Of a stretch of 64,000 bases of DNA, positions 39,352 through 48,700 are shown piece after piece. Every line of letters starts with the position of its first letter. Position 1 is the stretch's first letter. Origin of the DNA: Desmonostoc muscorum LEGE 12446 (GTDB lineage Bacteria; Cyanobacteriota; Cyanobacteriia; Cyanobacteriales; Nostocaceae); assembly GCF_015207005.2 (NCBI RefSeq), contig NZ_JADEXS020000001.1, positions 3,534,001 through 3,598,000 of the forward strand, given 5' to 3'. A program made the position numbers and the translations under genes. The notes beneath the pieces were generated by a model. It was not told the origin of the DNA. It worked only from the letters and a program-made list of their open reading frames with translations, and ran no database searches.

Positions 39352-42300
39352 ATGAACCCCGATCCCAGTAATCAAGAGCAGGCTTTTCTTGCGGAAGCGG
39401 CAGAGTTGTTGCAAACCATTGAGCAGAATCTGATCGGTTTACTTGATGAAAAAACAATAGAAAAAGTTCATGCCTTGATGCGAAGCGCCCATACTATCAA
39501 AGGGAGTGCTGCCAGTGTTGGGCAAGAAACTATTCAGACAATTGCCCATCATTTGGAAGATGTATTCCAAGCGTTATACGCTCCAGAATTGGAAATCGAT
39601 CCAGAATTGGGTGCTTTGCTTCTAGATGCTTATGAGTGCCTGCGAACTCCATTGAGTGCAAGTTTGATGGGCTTATCCTGCAATGAGGCAGAAATACTCG
39701 ATCGTACTGCCTCAATCTTCGCCCAACTCCAGCATAAACTAGGCGACTTTTTTGGTCGTGAGGCTCTGCTTCCCAGTTCGGAAGAACTTGGCTTTGATGT
39801 GGTAGAGTCAATCTTTTCCGGGAGTGTACTCCAGGATTTGCAACAACTTGAAGCTGACATCCAAAGCCAAGATCCGCAACAAATTCAAACAACACTCAAC
39901 TCCCAAGCCGAATTTTTTGCTGAACTAGCAGCATCCTATGGCTTATCTGGATTGGAAGAAATTGCCCAGGCGACCCTAAACGCGCTCAAAGCACATCCAG
40001 ACAAAGTATTGCAAATCGCTCAGGTGGCTTTAGAAAATTTTAAAGCAGCTCAAGCAGCGGTACTTGCAGGCGATCGCACTCAAGGGGGAGAGATATCTCC
40101 GCAATTGCGAGAATGGGCAGGACTAACTACTCCTGTCCCAGAACCGCTGGGGCAAACAGTTTCCATAGCTGCCCAACCCACAGAAACGACTACAACTGAG
40201 AATCAGCCATCCCCCCTCCTGGGTGCCAGCGAAGCGGAATCAATTTGGTCGTTTTTCCCGAAGCGGACTGATAACTCCGTAGCGAAAGCACCGGAGGTAC
40301 TGGCACCTATTTCCCAGGATTCGGTAGTAGCCCCCTCTGCCATAGATCGGATTTTACAGTCAATCTGGATCGGAGATCCACAGATATGTTACCGATACTC
40401 AGACTCAGATCGCCCAGCCTCTCCACCACCACCAAGCCTCCTGGCTCAATCATCGGCATCACTTCCCAGTATCCGAGTAGCGATAGAACAGCTCGATCGC
40501 CTCAGCCATACAATTGGGGAATTGCTAATCAGCGAAAACCAACAAAACCTGCAATCTAACCACATCCACAAAGCAGCTCAAGACACTCTACTACAGTTTT
40601 TGCACTGTCAACAACAACTTAGTAAAGTTTTTACTTGGTCGGATCGACATCTGCTGCTTCCCGAACGCAAGCAGCGACACATGCATGTATCTCCACGAGT
40701 TATCTCTCCTACCGAGGCACAATCCAATTTTGATGCCTTAGAAATGGATAACTATAGCGAGTTGCACATTCTCCTGCAAAATCTTACAGAAGACATGGTG
40801 CAATTAGGAGAACGGATTGAGGCTGTTAATGGCTTAGTTCAGCAATCTCGCTTCAGTCTCGGAAAGCGCAAGCAACTGCTTTCAGGAGCGCAGGAAGATT
40901 TGCTGCAAGCCAGAATGGTTCCACTGGGAACAGTGTTGAATCGATTACCGCGCCTCCTGCAACAGATGGTAGCAACTTATCATAAGCCTGTTGAACTCAA
41001 GCTTAGCGGTACGAAGGTACTGGTGGATAAAGCCATTTCTGAGCAGCTGTACGATCCCTTGCTGCACATGATTCGCAATGCCTTCGATCACGGCATTGAA
41101 CCAGTAGAAACCCGCCGCCAGCAGGGTAAACCAGAAACCGGAACAATTACAATTCAAGCCTATCATCAAGGCAATCGCACTACTATTGAGGTACGGGATG
41201 ATGGTCGAGGCTTTAGCTGGGAATCCATTCGTCAGCGAGCTATAGAAAAACACCTGCTGACTCCCGAACAAGCCGCCTACGCCTCAGAAGACCAACTGGC
41301 AGACTTATTATTTGAACCAGGCTTTTCTACCGCCAAGCAGATTGGTGAGTTATCTGGCCGTGGTATCGGCTTAGATGTGGTTCGCACTCAATTGCAAGCT
41401 TTACAAGGTTCGATTGTGGTGCGATCGCTTTCAGGGCAGGGAACCACCTTTATCTTGCAATTGCCCCTGAGCTTAACAACGGCACGCTTGCTCGTTTGTC
41501 AATCTCAAGGTATTACTTATGGGTTGCTGTCTGAAGGAATTAGCCAGGTTTTATTACCGCAGCCAGAGCAAATTCAAGTCCAGCAATCTTTACACGGGCA
41601 AGGCAGCCAAAAATTCTGGCAGTGGGGAGAAGGGCAAAGTCAGCAACTAGTTCCCATCCGCACGCTTGCCAATTTGCTGGATTACAAATATCCTTTATTC
41701 ACCCAAGACCACAATTTAAACCTAAGTCCTTTTCCAGTCAAACAACGGAACACCGTCGAACCTCTGTTGCTGTTGGAAACAGAGCATCAATACTTGTGTT
41801 TGCAAGTCGATCAGATTTTAGTCGAGCAGGAATTAGTAATTAAATCCCTCGGTAGAGTCCTGACTTTACCTAGTTACATCCAAGGCTACAGTGTGTTGGG
41901 AAATGGTAGTCTTACCCTAATCGTTGACCCGTTGGAGTTAGTTCGGCAAACCTGGGAGACAGATATGATGCCGACTTCCCCAGCATCAAGTCTTACAACT
42001 AAACTGTTGCCTGCGCCTGAGCCTGTTCTTACTCTAGAGGGGCAGCAATCCGAGCTAACTACGCAACCGCAGCAACAGCCGATGGAAGTCAATACAGCCG
42101 TTGCTCAACCTAACCGACTGATGGTGTTAGTGGTGGAAGATTCGGTTGTACAAAGGCAAAGTTTGGTGCAGACGCTCCAGAAAGCCCATTATCAAGTGTT
42201 GCAAGCAGGCGATGGTCGAGAGGCGATCGCACAAATACTGCAACACGGTGATGTTGATTTAGTGATTTGTGACATTGAAATGCCGCAGATGAATGGATTT

Positions 42301-42486
42301 GAGTTTTTAGAACACCGTCGCCAAGACGAGCGTTTGTCCGGGATTCCTGTGGTGATGCTGACTACCCGTAGCGGACAGAAGCACCGCCAATTAGCTTTAG
42401 CTCTAGGAGCGAAAGCTTACATGACCAAACCCTATTCAGAACAAAATTTCCTCACCGCGATCGCTGAACTAGTTAATACCCCTTAG
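39352..42486 (+). CDS. ptxE: Hybrid CheA histidine kinase with receiver
   Basis: 1044 residues from ATG 39352 (MNPDPSNQEQ). The longer frame starts inside heptamer repeats. Order: Hpt domain with phospho-His47 in SAHTIKGSA, a variable linker, dimerisation helices (GAQEDLLQARMVPLG), HATPase with N box MIRNAFDHGIEP (about 575), DDGRGF and SGRGIGLDVV, a CheW domain, and a C-terminal receiver with phospho-Asp974 in VICDIEMPQMNG. All catalytic boxes are intact, so this is the working kinase of the cluster. Confidence 0.94.
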   Translation: MNPDPSNQEQAFLAEAAELLQTIEQNLIGLLDEKTIEKVHALMRSAHTIKGSAASVGQETIQTIAHHLEDVFQALYAPELEIDPELGALLLDAYECLRTPLSASLMGLSCNEAEILDRTASIFAQLQHKLGDFFGREALLPSSEELGFDVVESIFSGSVLQDLQQLEADIQSQDPQQIQTTLNSQAEFFAELAASYGLSGLEEIAQATLNALKAHPDKVLQIAQVALENFKAAQAAVLAGDRTQGGEISPQLREWAGLTTPVPEPLGQTVSIAAQPTETTTTENQPSPLLGASEAESIWSFFPKRTDNSVAKAPEVLAPISQDSVVAPSAIDRILQSIWIGDPQICYRYSDSDRPASPPPPSLLAQSSASLPSIRVAIEQLDRLSHTIGELLISENQQNLQSNHIHKAAQDTLLQFLHCQQQLSKVFTWSDRHLLLPERKQRHMHVSPRVISPTEAQSNFDALEMDNYSELHILLQNLTEDMVQLGERIEAVNGLVQQSRFSLGKRKQLLSGAQEDLLQARMVPLGTVLNRLPRLLQQMVATYHKPVELKLSGTKVLVDKAISEQLYDPLLHMIRNAFDHGIEPVETRRQQGKPETGTITIQAYHQGNRTTIEVRDDGRGFSWESIRQRAIEKHLLTPEQAAYASEDQLADLLFEPGFSTAKQIGELSGRGIGLDVVRTQLQALQGSIVVRSLSGQGTTFILQLPLSLTTARLLVCQSQGITYGLLSEGISQVLLPQPEQIQVQQSLHGQGSQKFWQWGEGQSQQLVPIRTLANLLDYKYPLFTQDHNLNLSPFPVKQRNTVEPLLLLETEHQYLCLQVDQILVEQELVIKSLGRVLTLPSYIQGYSVLGNGSLTLIVDPLELVRQTWETDMMPTSPASSLTTKLLPAPEPVLTLEGQQSELTTQPQQQPMEVNTAVAQPNRLMVLVVEDSVVQRQSLVQTLQKAHYQVLQAGDGREAIAQILQHGDVDLVICDIEMPQMNGFEFLEHRRQDERLSGIPVVMLTTRSGQKHRQLALALGAKAYMTKPYSEQNFLTAIAELVNTP

Positions 42487-42550
42487 CCCAATTCTCTAAA
42501 ATAAGGCAACACATTCAAACCCCGAAAGCCATGCCATATCTAACTTTCTT

Positions 42551-42583
42551 AATTACGAATTACGAATTACGAATTACGAATTA
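42551..42583. repeat. Tandem heptamer (AATTACG) repeat
   Basis: Almost five units directly before the double-CheW gene. Same family as 8318-8392. Confidence 0.85.
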
Positions 42584-42589
42584 GTATTT

Positions 42590-43615
42590 ATGCTTAACAC
42601 TCCCTTTCCGTTTAAGCGATTATCTGGCGCTGTGAGCGAGCGCGACTCATTACGAGTCGTTGTTTTTGCGATCGCAGACTATTTATTTGCCCTGCCAGTT
42701 GGTGCAGTTCTCAAGGTGATGGCTTGTCCCCCTATTAGCAGTACGGTTGAAAGTGGTATTGGGATGGTTGATTTGGGAGCACAAACCATTACGATTGTGG
42801 ACTTGCGCCAGAAGTTCATTCCACAAGTACAAGACCAACAGGCGCATCAAGTTCTCTCTGCGGTTGACACTCCAGGGCGCTTCTTACTTCTGACTCAAAC
42901 CCGGACTGGGGAAATTTGTGGCATTCCTGTGGACAAGCCCCCTGCCTTAATCGATATTCCTTTGGAAACAGTGCGTCCGGTGCCTTGGTCTTATCAGCAA
43001 GTGGCGGAGTTAAACTTTGTTAGCCACATGGCTGTTTTGTCTGTAGCACCAAACGAGGAACCACTCAAAGTACTTCTTCTAGGCATGAGCCAGATATTGG
43101 CTGATAAGTTGGGGTTGCCCGGAACAACCCCAACCTTGGCTCCTGGGCTGACATCAGGCGAACAACGTCAAAGATTTCTCCGTTTTCCCTTGGGGAATCA
43201 AGGAAGTGGATTGCTACCATTCCACTCATTACAGGACATTATTCATCTCGCTAGCCAAGAAATTTCCCCAGCCCCGGCCTTACCAAGTTGGATTTTAGGT
43301 TTCTATAATTGGCGAGGACAGATGCTGCGGCTGGTTGACTTGGAACATTTGCTTGGTTATGCGCCGCTTTTGAAGCGGCAGTCACCACCAGAAAAGCCAA
43401 TGGTTCTGGTTCTCGAACTGCAAAATCAGGTAATCGGGTTTTTGGTGGCTCATGTCTACGATGTAGAGTGGCAGGATTTACAGCAAGCACAATCAGCACC
43501 AACCGACTTTTCCCCAAACAAACTGCTAAATTTTGTTCGAGGTATTCTACCAGGCGATCGCTGGATTTTAGACACCAGAGCCATCGCCCAAACATTGCAA
43601 TGGCAAACCCACTGA
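42590..43615 (+). CDS. Double CheW-domain adaptor
   Basis: 341 residues with two CheW domains. The first (about 20-175) starts RVVVFAIADYLFALPVGAVL, and the second (185-335) has QRFLRFPLGNQGSGLLPF and GFYNWRGQMLRLVDL (compare GIMNWRGEAIWILDL of the single CheW). Two linked domains could bridge two kinase or receptor units, for instance the active and the degenerate CheA. Sixth gene of the signalling cluster. Confidence 0.88.
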   Translation: MLNTPFPFKRLSGAVSERDSLRVVVFAIADYLFALPVGAVLKVMACPPISSTVESGIGMVDLGAQTITIVDLRQKFIPQVQDQQAHQVLSAVDTPGRFLLLTQTRTGEICGIPVDKPPALIDIPLETVRPVPWSYQQVAELNFVSHMAVLSVAPNEEPLKVLLLGMSQILADKLGLPGTTPTLAPGLTSGEQRQRFLRFPLGNQGSGLLPFHSLQDIIHLASQEISPAPALPSWILGFYNWRGQMLRLVDLEHLLGYAPLLKRQSPPEKPMVLVLELQNQVIGFLVAHVYDVEWQDLQQAQSAPTDFSPNKLLNFVRGILPGDRWILDTRAIAQTLQWQTH

Positions 43616-43619
43616 TAAG

Positions 43620-43790
43620 AGGCAGGGGGCAGGGGGCAGGGGAGGCAGGGGGAGAGAAATAAATAAGTGTACTTAGGGCTATAACGGTCGTAAAAATACT
43701 AAATTTTTCTCTTCACTCCCCCTGCTCCCCCTGCTCCCCCTGCTCCCCCTGCCCCCCTGCCTCCCCTGCCTCCCCCACCTCACAAAATCG
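43620..43790. repeat. Complementary G-rich and C-rich tandem repeats
   Basis: GGGGGCAGGGG units (about 43620-43656) and CCCCCTGCTCC units (about 43715-43790) are complementary and could pair in RNA between the double-CheW gene and the next gene. Confidence 0.75.
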
Positions 43791-43837
43791 CATTGCTCCC
43801 CCCACTGATTTGACTTGATGCTGCCAAGGAGTTTTCT

Positions 43838-45088
43838 GTGACGATCGCAACCTTAGACCCTAATTCTGAAACCCAGCCTGTTGAAAATGAAATCCAGATA
43901 GAAGAAATTTTGGCTAATGTGGCTGTAATCAAAGCAGTCTTTCAATCTGCTAAGGGGCCAAAGGTCGCTCAATTGCAGCAGAAGGTAAGTCAAATCGAAG
44001 CTTTTATCCAAGCTTTGGCTAAGGATTCGCCCAGTGACAATGATGAAAATGTTCGAGGGGCTTTTCAGCTCCAGCGAGAACAACTTGCGGACATCGATCG
44101 GCAAATGCAGCACGCAAAAGGTCTAACTACACTTTTGGAGGTTACAGTCACCGCCCTTCGAGATGTTCTCAACGCCGATCGCGTCCTGATTTATCGTTTT
44201 GAGGAAGATAATCGCAGTCGAGCGATCGCTGAAGCTATACAAGCGGGTTGGACATCCCTGCTCAACCAATCCCTACCGATAAATTTGTTTGTTAATAAAC
44301 CCGATGTTGGTGACGGACAAAACTTACTCAACAACCTAACTGAAGTATTAGAACTAACTCCCCGCCAACAGCAATTTTGGCAACGCTTTCAGGTGCAAGC
44401 TAGCCTCTGCTTACCCTTGATTGTCAAACAACAGCCTTGGGGTTTGTTAGTTATTCATCATTGCCTTCAACCTCGACAATGGCAGGAAGCAGAGCGCAGT
44501 TTGCTACAACAAGTAGGAATGATGTTGACAATTAACTTGCGCTGGGCTGAAATAGTAGCTCCACCTGCTAAACAGCTTGAATCCCTTGAACGCTCACAGT
44601 TACTAGCGCCATTTCAGCAGGTGAGCCAGGCTGTACAAGCAGGAGCAAGAATCGCCGAGCTTGCCGGCGAGCATTTAATGTCTATTCAAGATACTGTTGC
44701 TATTACTAATAAACAGCTGGAATACCTTGGTGAATTTTGCCAGCAAGCTTCTGACTTTATTCGCCTTGTGGAAGGTTTGAGTACCAAAATTCAGGTTTTG
44801 TCCCTGAATACAGCTATTGAAGCAACAAAAGCTAGTGAGCAGGAACGAGGTTTGCTAGCTGCTGCCGAACAGGTGGAAATTCTCGCTCGTCAAGCGCGCG
44901 ACAGCACCCTAAATATAGAGGAATGGTTCCAGGAACTAAAGGTGGCAGCAGCAGACGTTGCTTCTGCTATCGAACCGTGCGATCGCCAAATCAACGCTGG
45001 GCTGGAGTCAATCGCGCAAATCCACGAGCAATTCAGAGCGATCGCCGACATCGCTGCTTGTACCCTCAAATCAATGTCGAAGCCATAG
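43838..45088 (+). CDS. GAF protein with degenerate MCP-like C-terminus
   Basis: 416 residues from GTG 43838 with AAGGAG six bases before. A coiled-coil start is followed by one GAF domain (about 95-245: ADRVLIYRFEEDNRSRAIAEA, WGLLVIHHC) without the bilin cysteine position, and then a helical part with VLSLNTAIEATKASEQERGLLAAAEQVEILARQA. That resembles the MCP tip ([19 protein letters not shown] in the large receptor) but is altered and short. It has no membrane helix. It probably joins the receptor array as an accessory, as inference. It is 38 bases before the degenerate cheA gene. Confidence 0.82.
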   Translation: MTIATLDPNSETQPVENEIQIEEILANVAVIKAVFQSAKGPKVAQLQQKVSQIEAFIQALAKDSPSDNDENVRGAFQLQREQLADIDRQMQHAKGLTTLLEVTVTALRDVLNADRVLIYRFEEDNRSRAIAEAIQAGWTSLLNQSLPINLFVNKPDVGDGQNLLNNLTEVLELTPRQQQFWQRFQVQASLCLPLIVKQQPWGLLVIHHCLQPRQWQEAERSLLQQVGMMLTINLRWAEIVAPPAKQLESLERSQLLAPFQQVSQAVQAGARIAELAGEHLMSIQDTVAITNKQLEYLGEFCQQASDFIRLVEGLSTKIQVLSLNTAIEATKASEQERGLLAAAEQVEILARQARDSTLNIEEWFQELKVAAADVASAIEPCDRQINAGLESIAQIHEQFRAIADIAACTLKSMSKP

Positions 45089-45126
45089 AATTGTCACAAA
45101 CCCCATAGAAACTGAGAGTTGTTTTC

Positions 45127-47433
45127 ATGAGTACCGATTTTGTCCCCCAACCGCAGAACGACGATCGCTTTCTAGAAGAAGCGATCGATCTGTTACTGTT
45201 CTTGGAGCAGGAGTTGCCTAACTATACAAAAGACAGTAACCCTGGTACAGCTTTGGCTCTCATGGAAGCTGCTCGCTCTCTGCATTCCATTGCCATAGCA
45301 GCCGAGCTAGATGCCATTGCCATAGTTGCGGCTGCACTAGAAGAGATTTTTCAGCTGCTGCATCAGTATCGGGCAACAGTCAACGCCCCAATCGCCTCCC
45401 TGTTGTCGGAAGGATTAGATTGCCTACAGATGCTATTGATGGCATTTTTAACAGGCTCGCAAATTGACGAAGTAGAAATTCTAGAGCGGATGTCTGCTAT
45501 TGTTGCTCGTCTACAAGCAGAGTTTGGCGATTCCCAGGAAACAAATCTTGAGACATCGATAGAGCAACCGCACGAATCTGAAAAAGCAGGGGAGCAGGGA
45601 GTAGGGAGCAGGGGAGAAAAACCACCCATAAAGGGTGGGGCTTCTACCATTGGAGAAAAGGAGCAGAGGGGCTTTTGCCCACAAGGGGGAGCCACTCATG
45701 TGGGCGGGTTTCCCGACTTGAGTGAAGTGGCATCAGGGTTTGTACCTTTTCCCCTGCCCCCTGCCTCTTGTGAAACTACCCCCCAGTCTGGCAGCCTTGT
45801 TCACGTAGATACCGAGCAGCTTCCCATCAATGTAGGGGAACTAGCAAACGCGAAGGAGTATGGGGAAGAAGATTTTCATCCTTGGTTGGGGGATTTTTCC
45901 CTGCCTACTGAAGCATCCCTAGTTAAATCTGTTGGCGATCGCCATCCGCTCTCTTTGCAAGAATCCATTTCTACCATTCTTGCAACAAGTATTCCAGCCG
46001 CTACACCCATCAATATTAAGCATCTCCAACAACTAAAGGTGCTAGTTGCAACATTATTAACTACATATAATCAGCAAGCCTGTCAAGAAGAAGAACAACA
46101 ACATACCATCGGGCGGTTGCTCCGACAAGTTAAACGATTACAACACCTGCTGGATAATCTACAGGAATGGTCAGGACGTTTAGCAGCAATTTCAGATACC
46201 CTTTCTCCTCTAGCTGCTTCTCGCTCTCAGCAATTATACAGTACTCTGCAATCTGTTTTGGCTGAAGCGTCTCAAGTGGCATCAACTGTTCATTCGCTGA
46301 ATAACAATCATCATCAACTCAAACAAGAACTCATACAGCAAGAAAAGTTACTTAACCATTCTTCCAATTTAGTCAAAAAAGTTACAACTATTCCTTTAAA
46401 AGTAGCCTTAGAATCCTTGCATCGGCTTTGGTCTCAGTTACAAGCTCTACAAGATAAGTCTGCTAAACTACATTTACAAATTAGCGATATCCAAGTTGAT
46501 CGGGCATTTAGCGATCGCCTCCATGCTCTCCTGTTACATATAAGTTGCTATTTACTAGAGCAAAGTATTGAGTCTGGCCAAACACGCCAACACCTTGGTA
46601 AAAATAGCAACGGTATTATTGAAATTCAAGTTTATCAGCAAGGAAATCAACTGATTATTGATGGCTGTGATGATGGTGCAGGGCTTAACTTATCTCAAAT
46701 CTATCAACAAGCTTCAGCCCAAGGACTCGATCTGACAAAACCAGGGGATATTTTACAAGAACTGGTACTTGAACCAGAGGTTTCATCTGTTTTATGCGAT
46801 CGTGCTGCCTTAGAGTTAGGAGTAGAATTAACTGAAGTTTGCAAGCAATTAACAGCTATTCAGGGAAGAATAGTATTGAAGTCTAAAGCTGGACATGGTA
46901 CAGCCTTCTCACTCCAAATTCCCCTCGATCAAAAAATTGCTCAACTTATCGTCTGTCAAGCTAACTCCAGAGTCTATGGATTTATTGCCGATTCTGTAGA
47001 GCAGATTTGTCTATCGCAGTCCGAACAAATTATCCAAACTCAAGCGGGACGTATGTTATTTTTGCAGTCTTCTGGCAGATCCAGTGGCTTCCTTGGTTGT
47101 ACTGATGAGCATGTAACAACAGAAATGCTCGTCCCTATCCACTTATTGACTGATGTGCTGATTTTTCCTAACCAGCTTCCCACTTCAGTTACCACTTACA
47201 GCACAGATACACTAAATGCTTTCAAGCAGGATAAGCCTTTATTAGTATTTAGTTACTTAGACAAACGATGTGCTTTAGAAGTAGATTGTATCATCGGCAA
47301 GCAATCCGCTGCGATCCATCCTCTGGGGGAAGCAATCCCTATTCCTGCTTATATCCAAGGAACTAGCATTCTTGCCAATGGCCAACTTAGCCTGGTTTTG
47401 GATGGTCAGCTTCTCACAAAATCTCTAACTTGA
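45127..47433 (+). CDS. Degenerate CheA paralogue (likely non-catalytic)
   Basis: A 768-residue CheA-like protein. The Hpt motif reads AARSLHSIA: the phospho-His position is Arg50. In the ATPase part only CDDGAGLNLSQI is kept; the N box reads LLLHISCYLLEQS and the last glycine box ALELGVELTEV. The CheW-like C-terminus (IAQLIVCQANSRVYGF) is intact. It therefore likely works as a scaffold or antagonist of the active CheA. Residues about 152-218 derive from G-rich and small dispersed repeats inserted in frame. Last gene of the cluster, convergent with the DapF-like gene. Confidence 0.85.
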   Translation: MSTDFVPQPQNDDRFLEEAIDLLLFLEQELPNYTKDSNPGTALALMEAARSLHSIAIAAELDAIAIVAAALEEIFQLLHQYRATVNAPIASLLSEGLDCLQMLLMAFLTGSQIDEVEILERMSAIVARLQAEFGDSQETNLETSIEQPHESEKAGEQGVGSRGEKPPIKGGASTIGEKEQRGFCPQGGATHVGGFPDLSEVASGFVPFPLPPASCETTPQSGSLVHVDTEQLPINVGELANAKEYGEEDFHPWLGDFSLPTEASLVKSVGDRHPLSLQESISTILATSIPAATPINIKHLQQLKVLVATLLTTYNQQACQEEEQQHTIGRLLRQVKRLQHLLDNLQEWSGRLAAISDTLSPLAASRSQQLYSTLQSVLAEASQVASTVHSLNNNHHQLKQELIQQEKLLNHSSNLVKKVTTIPLKVALESLHRLWSQLQALQDKSAKLHLQISDIQVDRAFSDRLHALLLHISCYLLEQSIESGQTRQHLGKNSNGIIEIQVYQQGNQLIIDGCDDGAGLNLSQIYQQASAQGLDLTKPGDILQELVLEPEVSSVLCDRAALELGVELTEVCKQLTAIQGRIVLKSKAGHGTAFSLQIPLDQKIAQLIVCQANSRVYGFIADSVEQICLSQSEQIIQTQAGRMLFLQSSGRSSGFLGCTDEHVTTEMLVPIHLLTDVLIFPNQLPTSVTTYSTDTLNAFKQDKPLLVFSYLDKRCALEVDCIIGKQSAAIHPLGEAIPIPAYIQGTSILANGQLSLVLDGQLLTKSLT
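45581..45780. repeat. Composite repeat insertion inside the degenerate cheA gene
   Basis: Starts with GGGGAGCAGGGAGTAGG low-complexity units, then CCACCCATAAAGGGTGG, then a dispersed repeat (45686-45720) whose 45699-45720 part exactly matches the reverse complement of 23038-23059, and ends in CCCCTGCCCCCTGCC. The frame stays open through all of it. Confidence 0.75.
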
Positions 47434-47489
47434 ACTCAATACCTGCCATAGCTTTTTCCATCTGAGATTGCAAAGCTTTCAAGGATATA

Positions 47490-48341
47490 TCAAAACTCGA
47501 AGACTTCGGGCGACATTAAGCCGTCAACTACTTTGGTGACGGCACCGGTCATTGTGATTATAAAATCATTACTAATAGCGATCGCAATTTGTCCCCCTGG
47601 CATATGAACTGCGATGTGTGAATCACACAAGTTCAATTTGTGAGCAACAGCGGCGGCTGCACTGCTACTACTGCCAGATGCTAAGGTGTAACCTGCTCCT
47701 CTTTCCCAAATCTCAATTTGAATATTTTGGCGATCTTTAACTTTCATAAACTGAACGTTGGTACGGTTGGGAAAGTAAGGATGAACCTCTAGCAAACAAC
47801 CATACTGCTTGGCAATTTCGGGTGTGACTTCAGGTAACTGGATAATGCAGTGTGGATTTCCAATGGTGGCTGCACAAAAGCTAAAGGTTTGGTCGGCAAC
47901 TGTAATACTTTCCGTGAGAACTTCTCTGGAGTGTCCTGTCACGGGAATTTTTTCACTTTGGAAGCTCACACGACCCATTTCTACTTCAACACTTTTACCC
48001 GACTGAGCTACCCGCGCTTTGACTCGTCCGCCAAGGGTGTCAATATCAAATTCTTCTTGTTGAACAAGCTGGTTATCCCACAAATAGCGAGAAAAGATTC
48101 TCAACCCGTTACCGCTCTTTTCTGCCTCACTACCATCTGGGTTAAAAATTCGCAATCCAAATCTGGCATTATTGGATGGTAAAGGACCAAACAAAATGCC
48201 GTCTGAGCCAATTCCAAAGTTTCGATGACAAATTCGCTCAATTTTTTCTGGGGTTAATTCAAATGCTAAGTCTTGAGGAGAAATAACTAAATAATCGTTT
48301 CCGAGAGCGTGATACTTGGAGTATTTCACTTGAGCAAACAT
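47490..48341 (-). CDS. Diaminopimelate epimerase (DapF) family protein without catalytic cysteines
   Basis: A 283-residue protein with the two-fold DapF fold and motifs (KYHALGNDYLVI, GSDGILFGP, TIGNPHCII). In true DapF the two catalytic cysteines lie in C-GNG-R and ACG-G motifs. Here they read EKSGNGLR and TLASGSSSSA, so both are Ser. I checked both codons on the strand. Racemisation by the thiol pair is therefore not expected. It is a paralogue with another activity or a non-catalytic protein. Nostoc should have a standard dapF elsewhere. Confidence 0.85.
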   Translation of the reverse strand: MFAQVKYSKYHALGNDYLVISPQDLAFELTPEKIERICHRNFGIGSDGILFGPLPSNNARFGLRIFNPDGSEAEKSGNGLRIFSRYLWDNQLVQQEEFDIDTLGGRVKARVAQSGKSVEVEMGRVSFQSEKIPVTGHSREVLTESITVADQTFSFCAATIGNPHCIIQLPEVTPEIAKQYGCLLEVHPYFPNRTNVQFMKVKDRQNIQIEIWERGAGYTLASGSSSSAAAAVAHKLNLCDSHIAVHMPGGQIAIAISNDFIITMTGAVTKVVDGLMSPEVFEF

Positions 48342-48700
48342 ACCAGATATTTGAAAAAATAGATGTTTTTGGGAAATTAAAGTATTTTTAGATTTCCTAA
48401 ATTTAGGTTACTAATTTTTGAAAAACCTTAAGATTTATATTATTTTACCAGATAAATAATTCTATCCATTTTTTTATAGACAACTACTCATAAAATGGAT
48501 ATGGAGCTTTCTGTATTATTTATGTAATATATTGAAGTAGTGAGTCAAAATTTAGAATTCAGCAATTTTTAAGTTAGCAGCTTTAAAGCCACCTATTGAT
48601 AGGCCTTTATCGGCTTTTTTTAGGGTTGATACTTTTCGTAGCCAGTTTTAAGAGTATTATATTTTACCAAACTACCAGTGCATATCATTAACGAAATATT
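48342..48700. other. Divergent intergenic region with an orphan terminator-like hairpin
   Basis: AT-rich region between the DapF-like gene (-) and the NfeD-like gene (+). The only structure seen is the hairpin at 48585-48621. Confidence 0.5.
48585..48621 (+). terminator. Orphan terminator-like double hairpin
   Basis: Outer stem AAAGCC (48585-48590) with GGCTTT (48612-48617), inner stem CCTAT/ATAGG (48592-48603), followed by TTTT. It lies where transcripts diverge, so it ends neither annotated gene and may close a small RNA or attenuate the NfeD-like gene. Confidence 0.5.
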
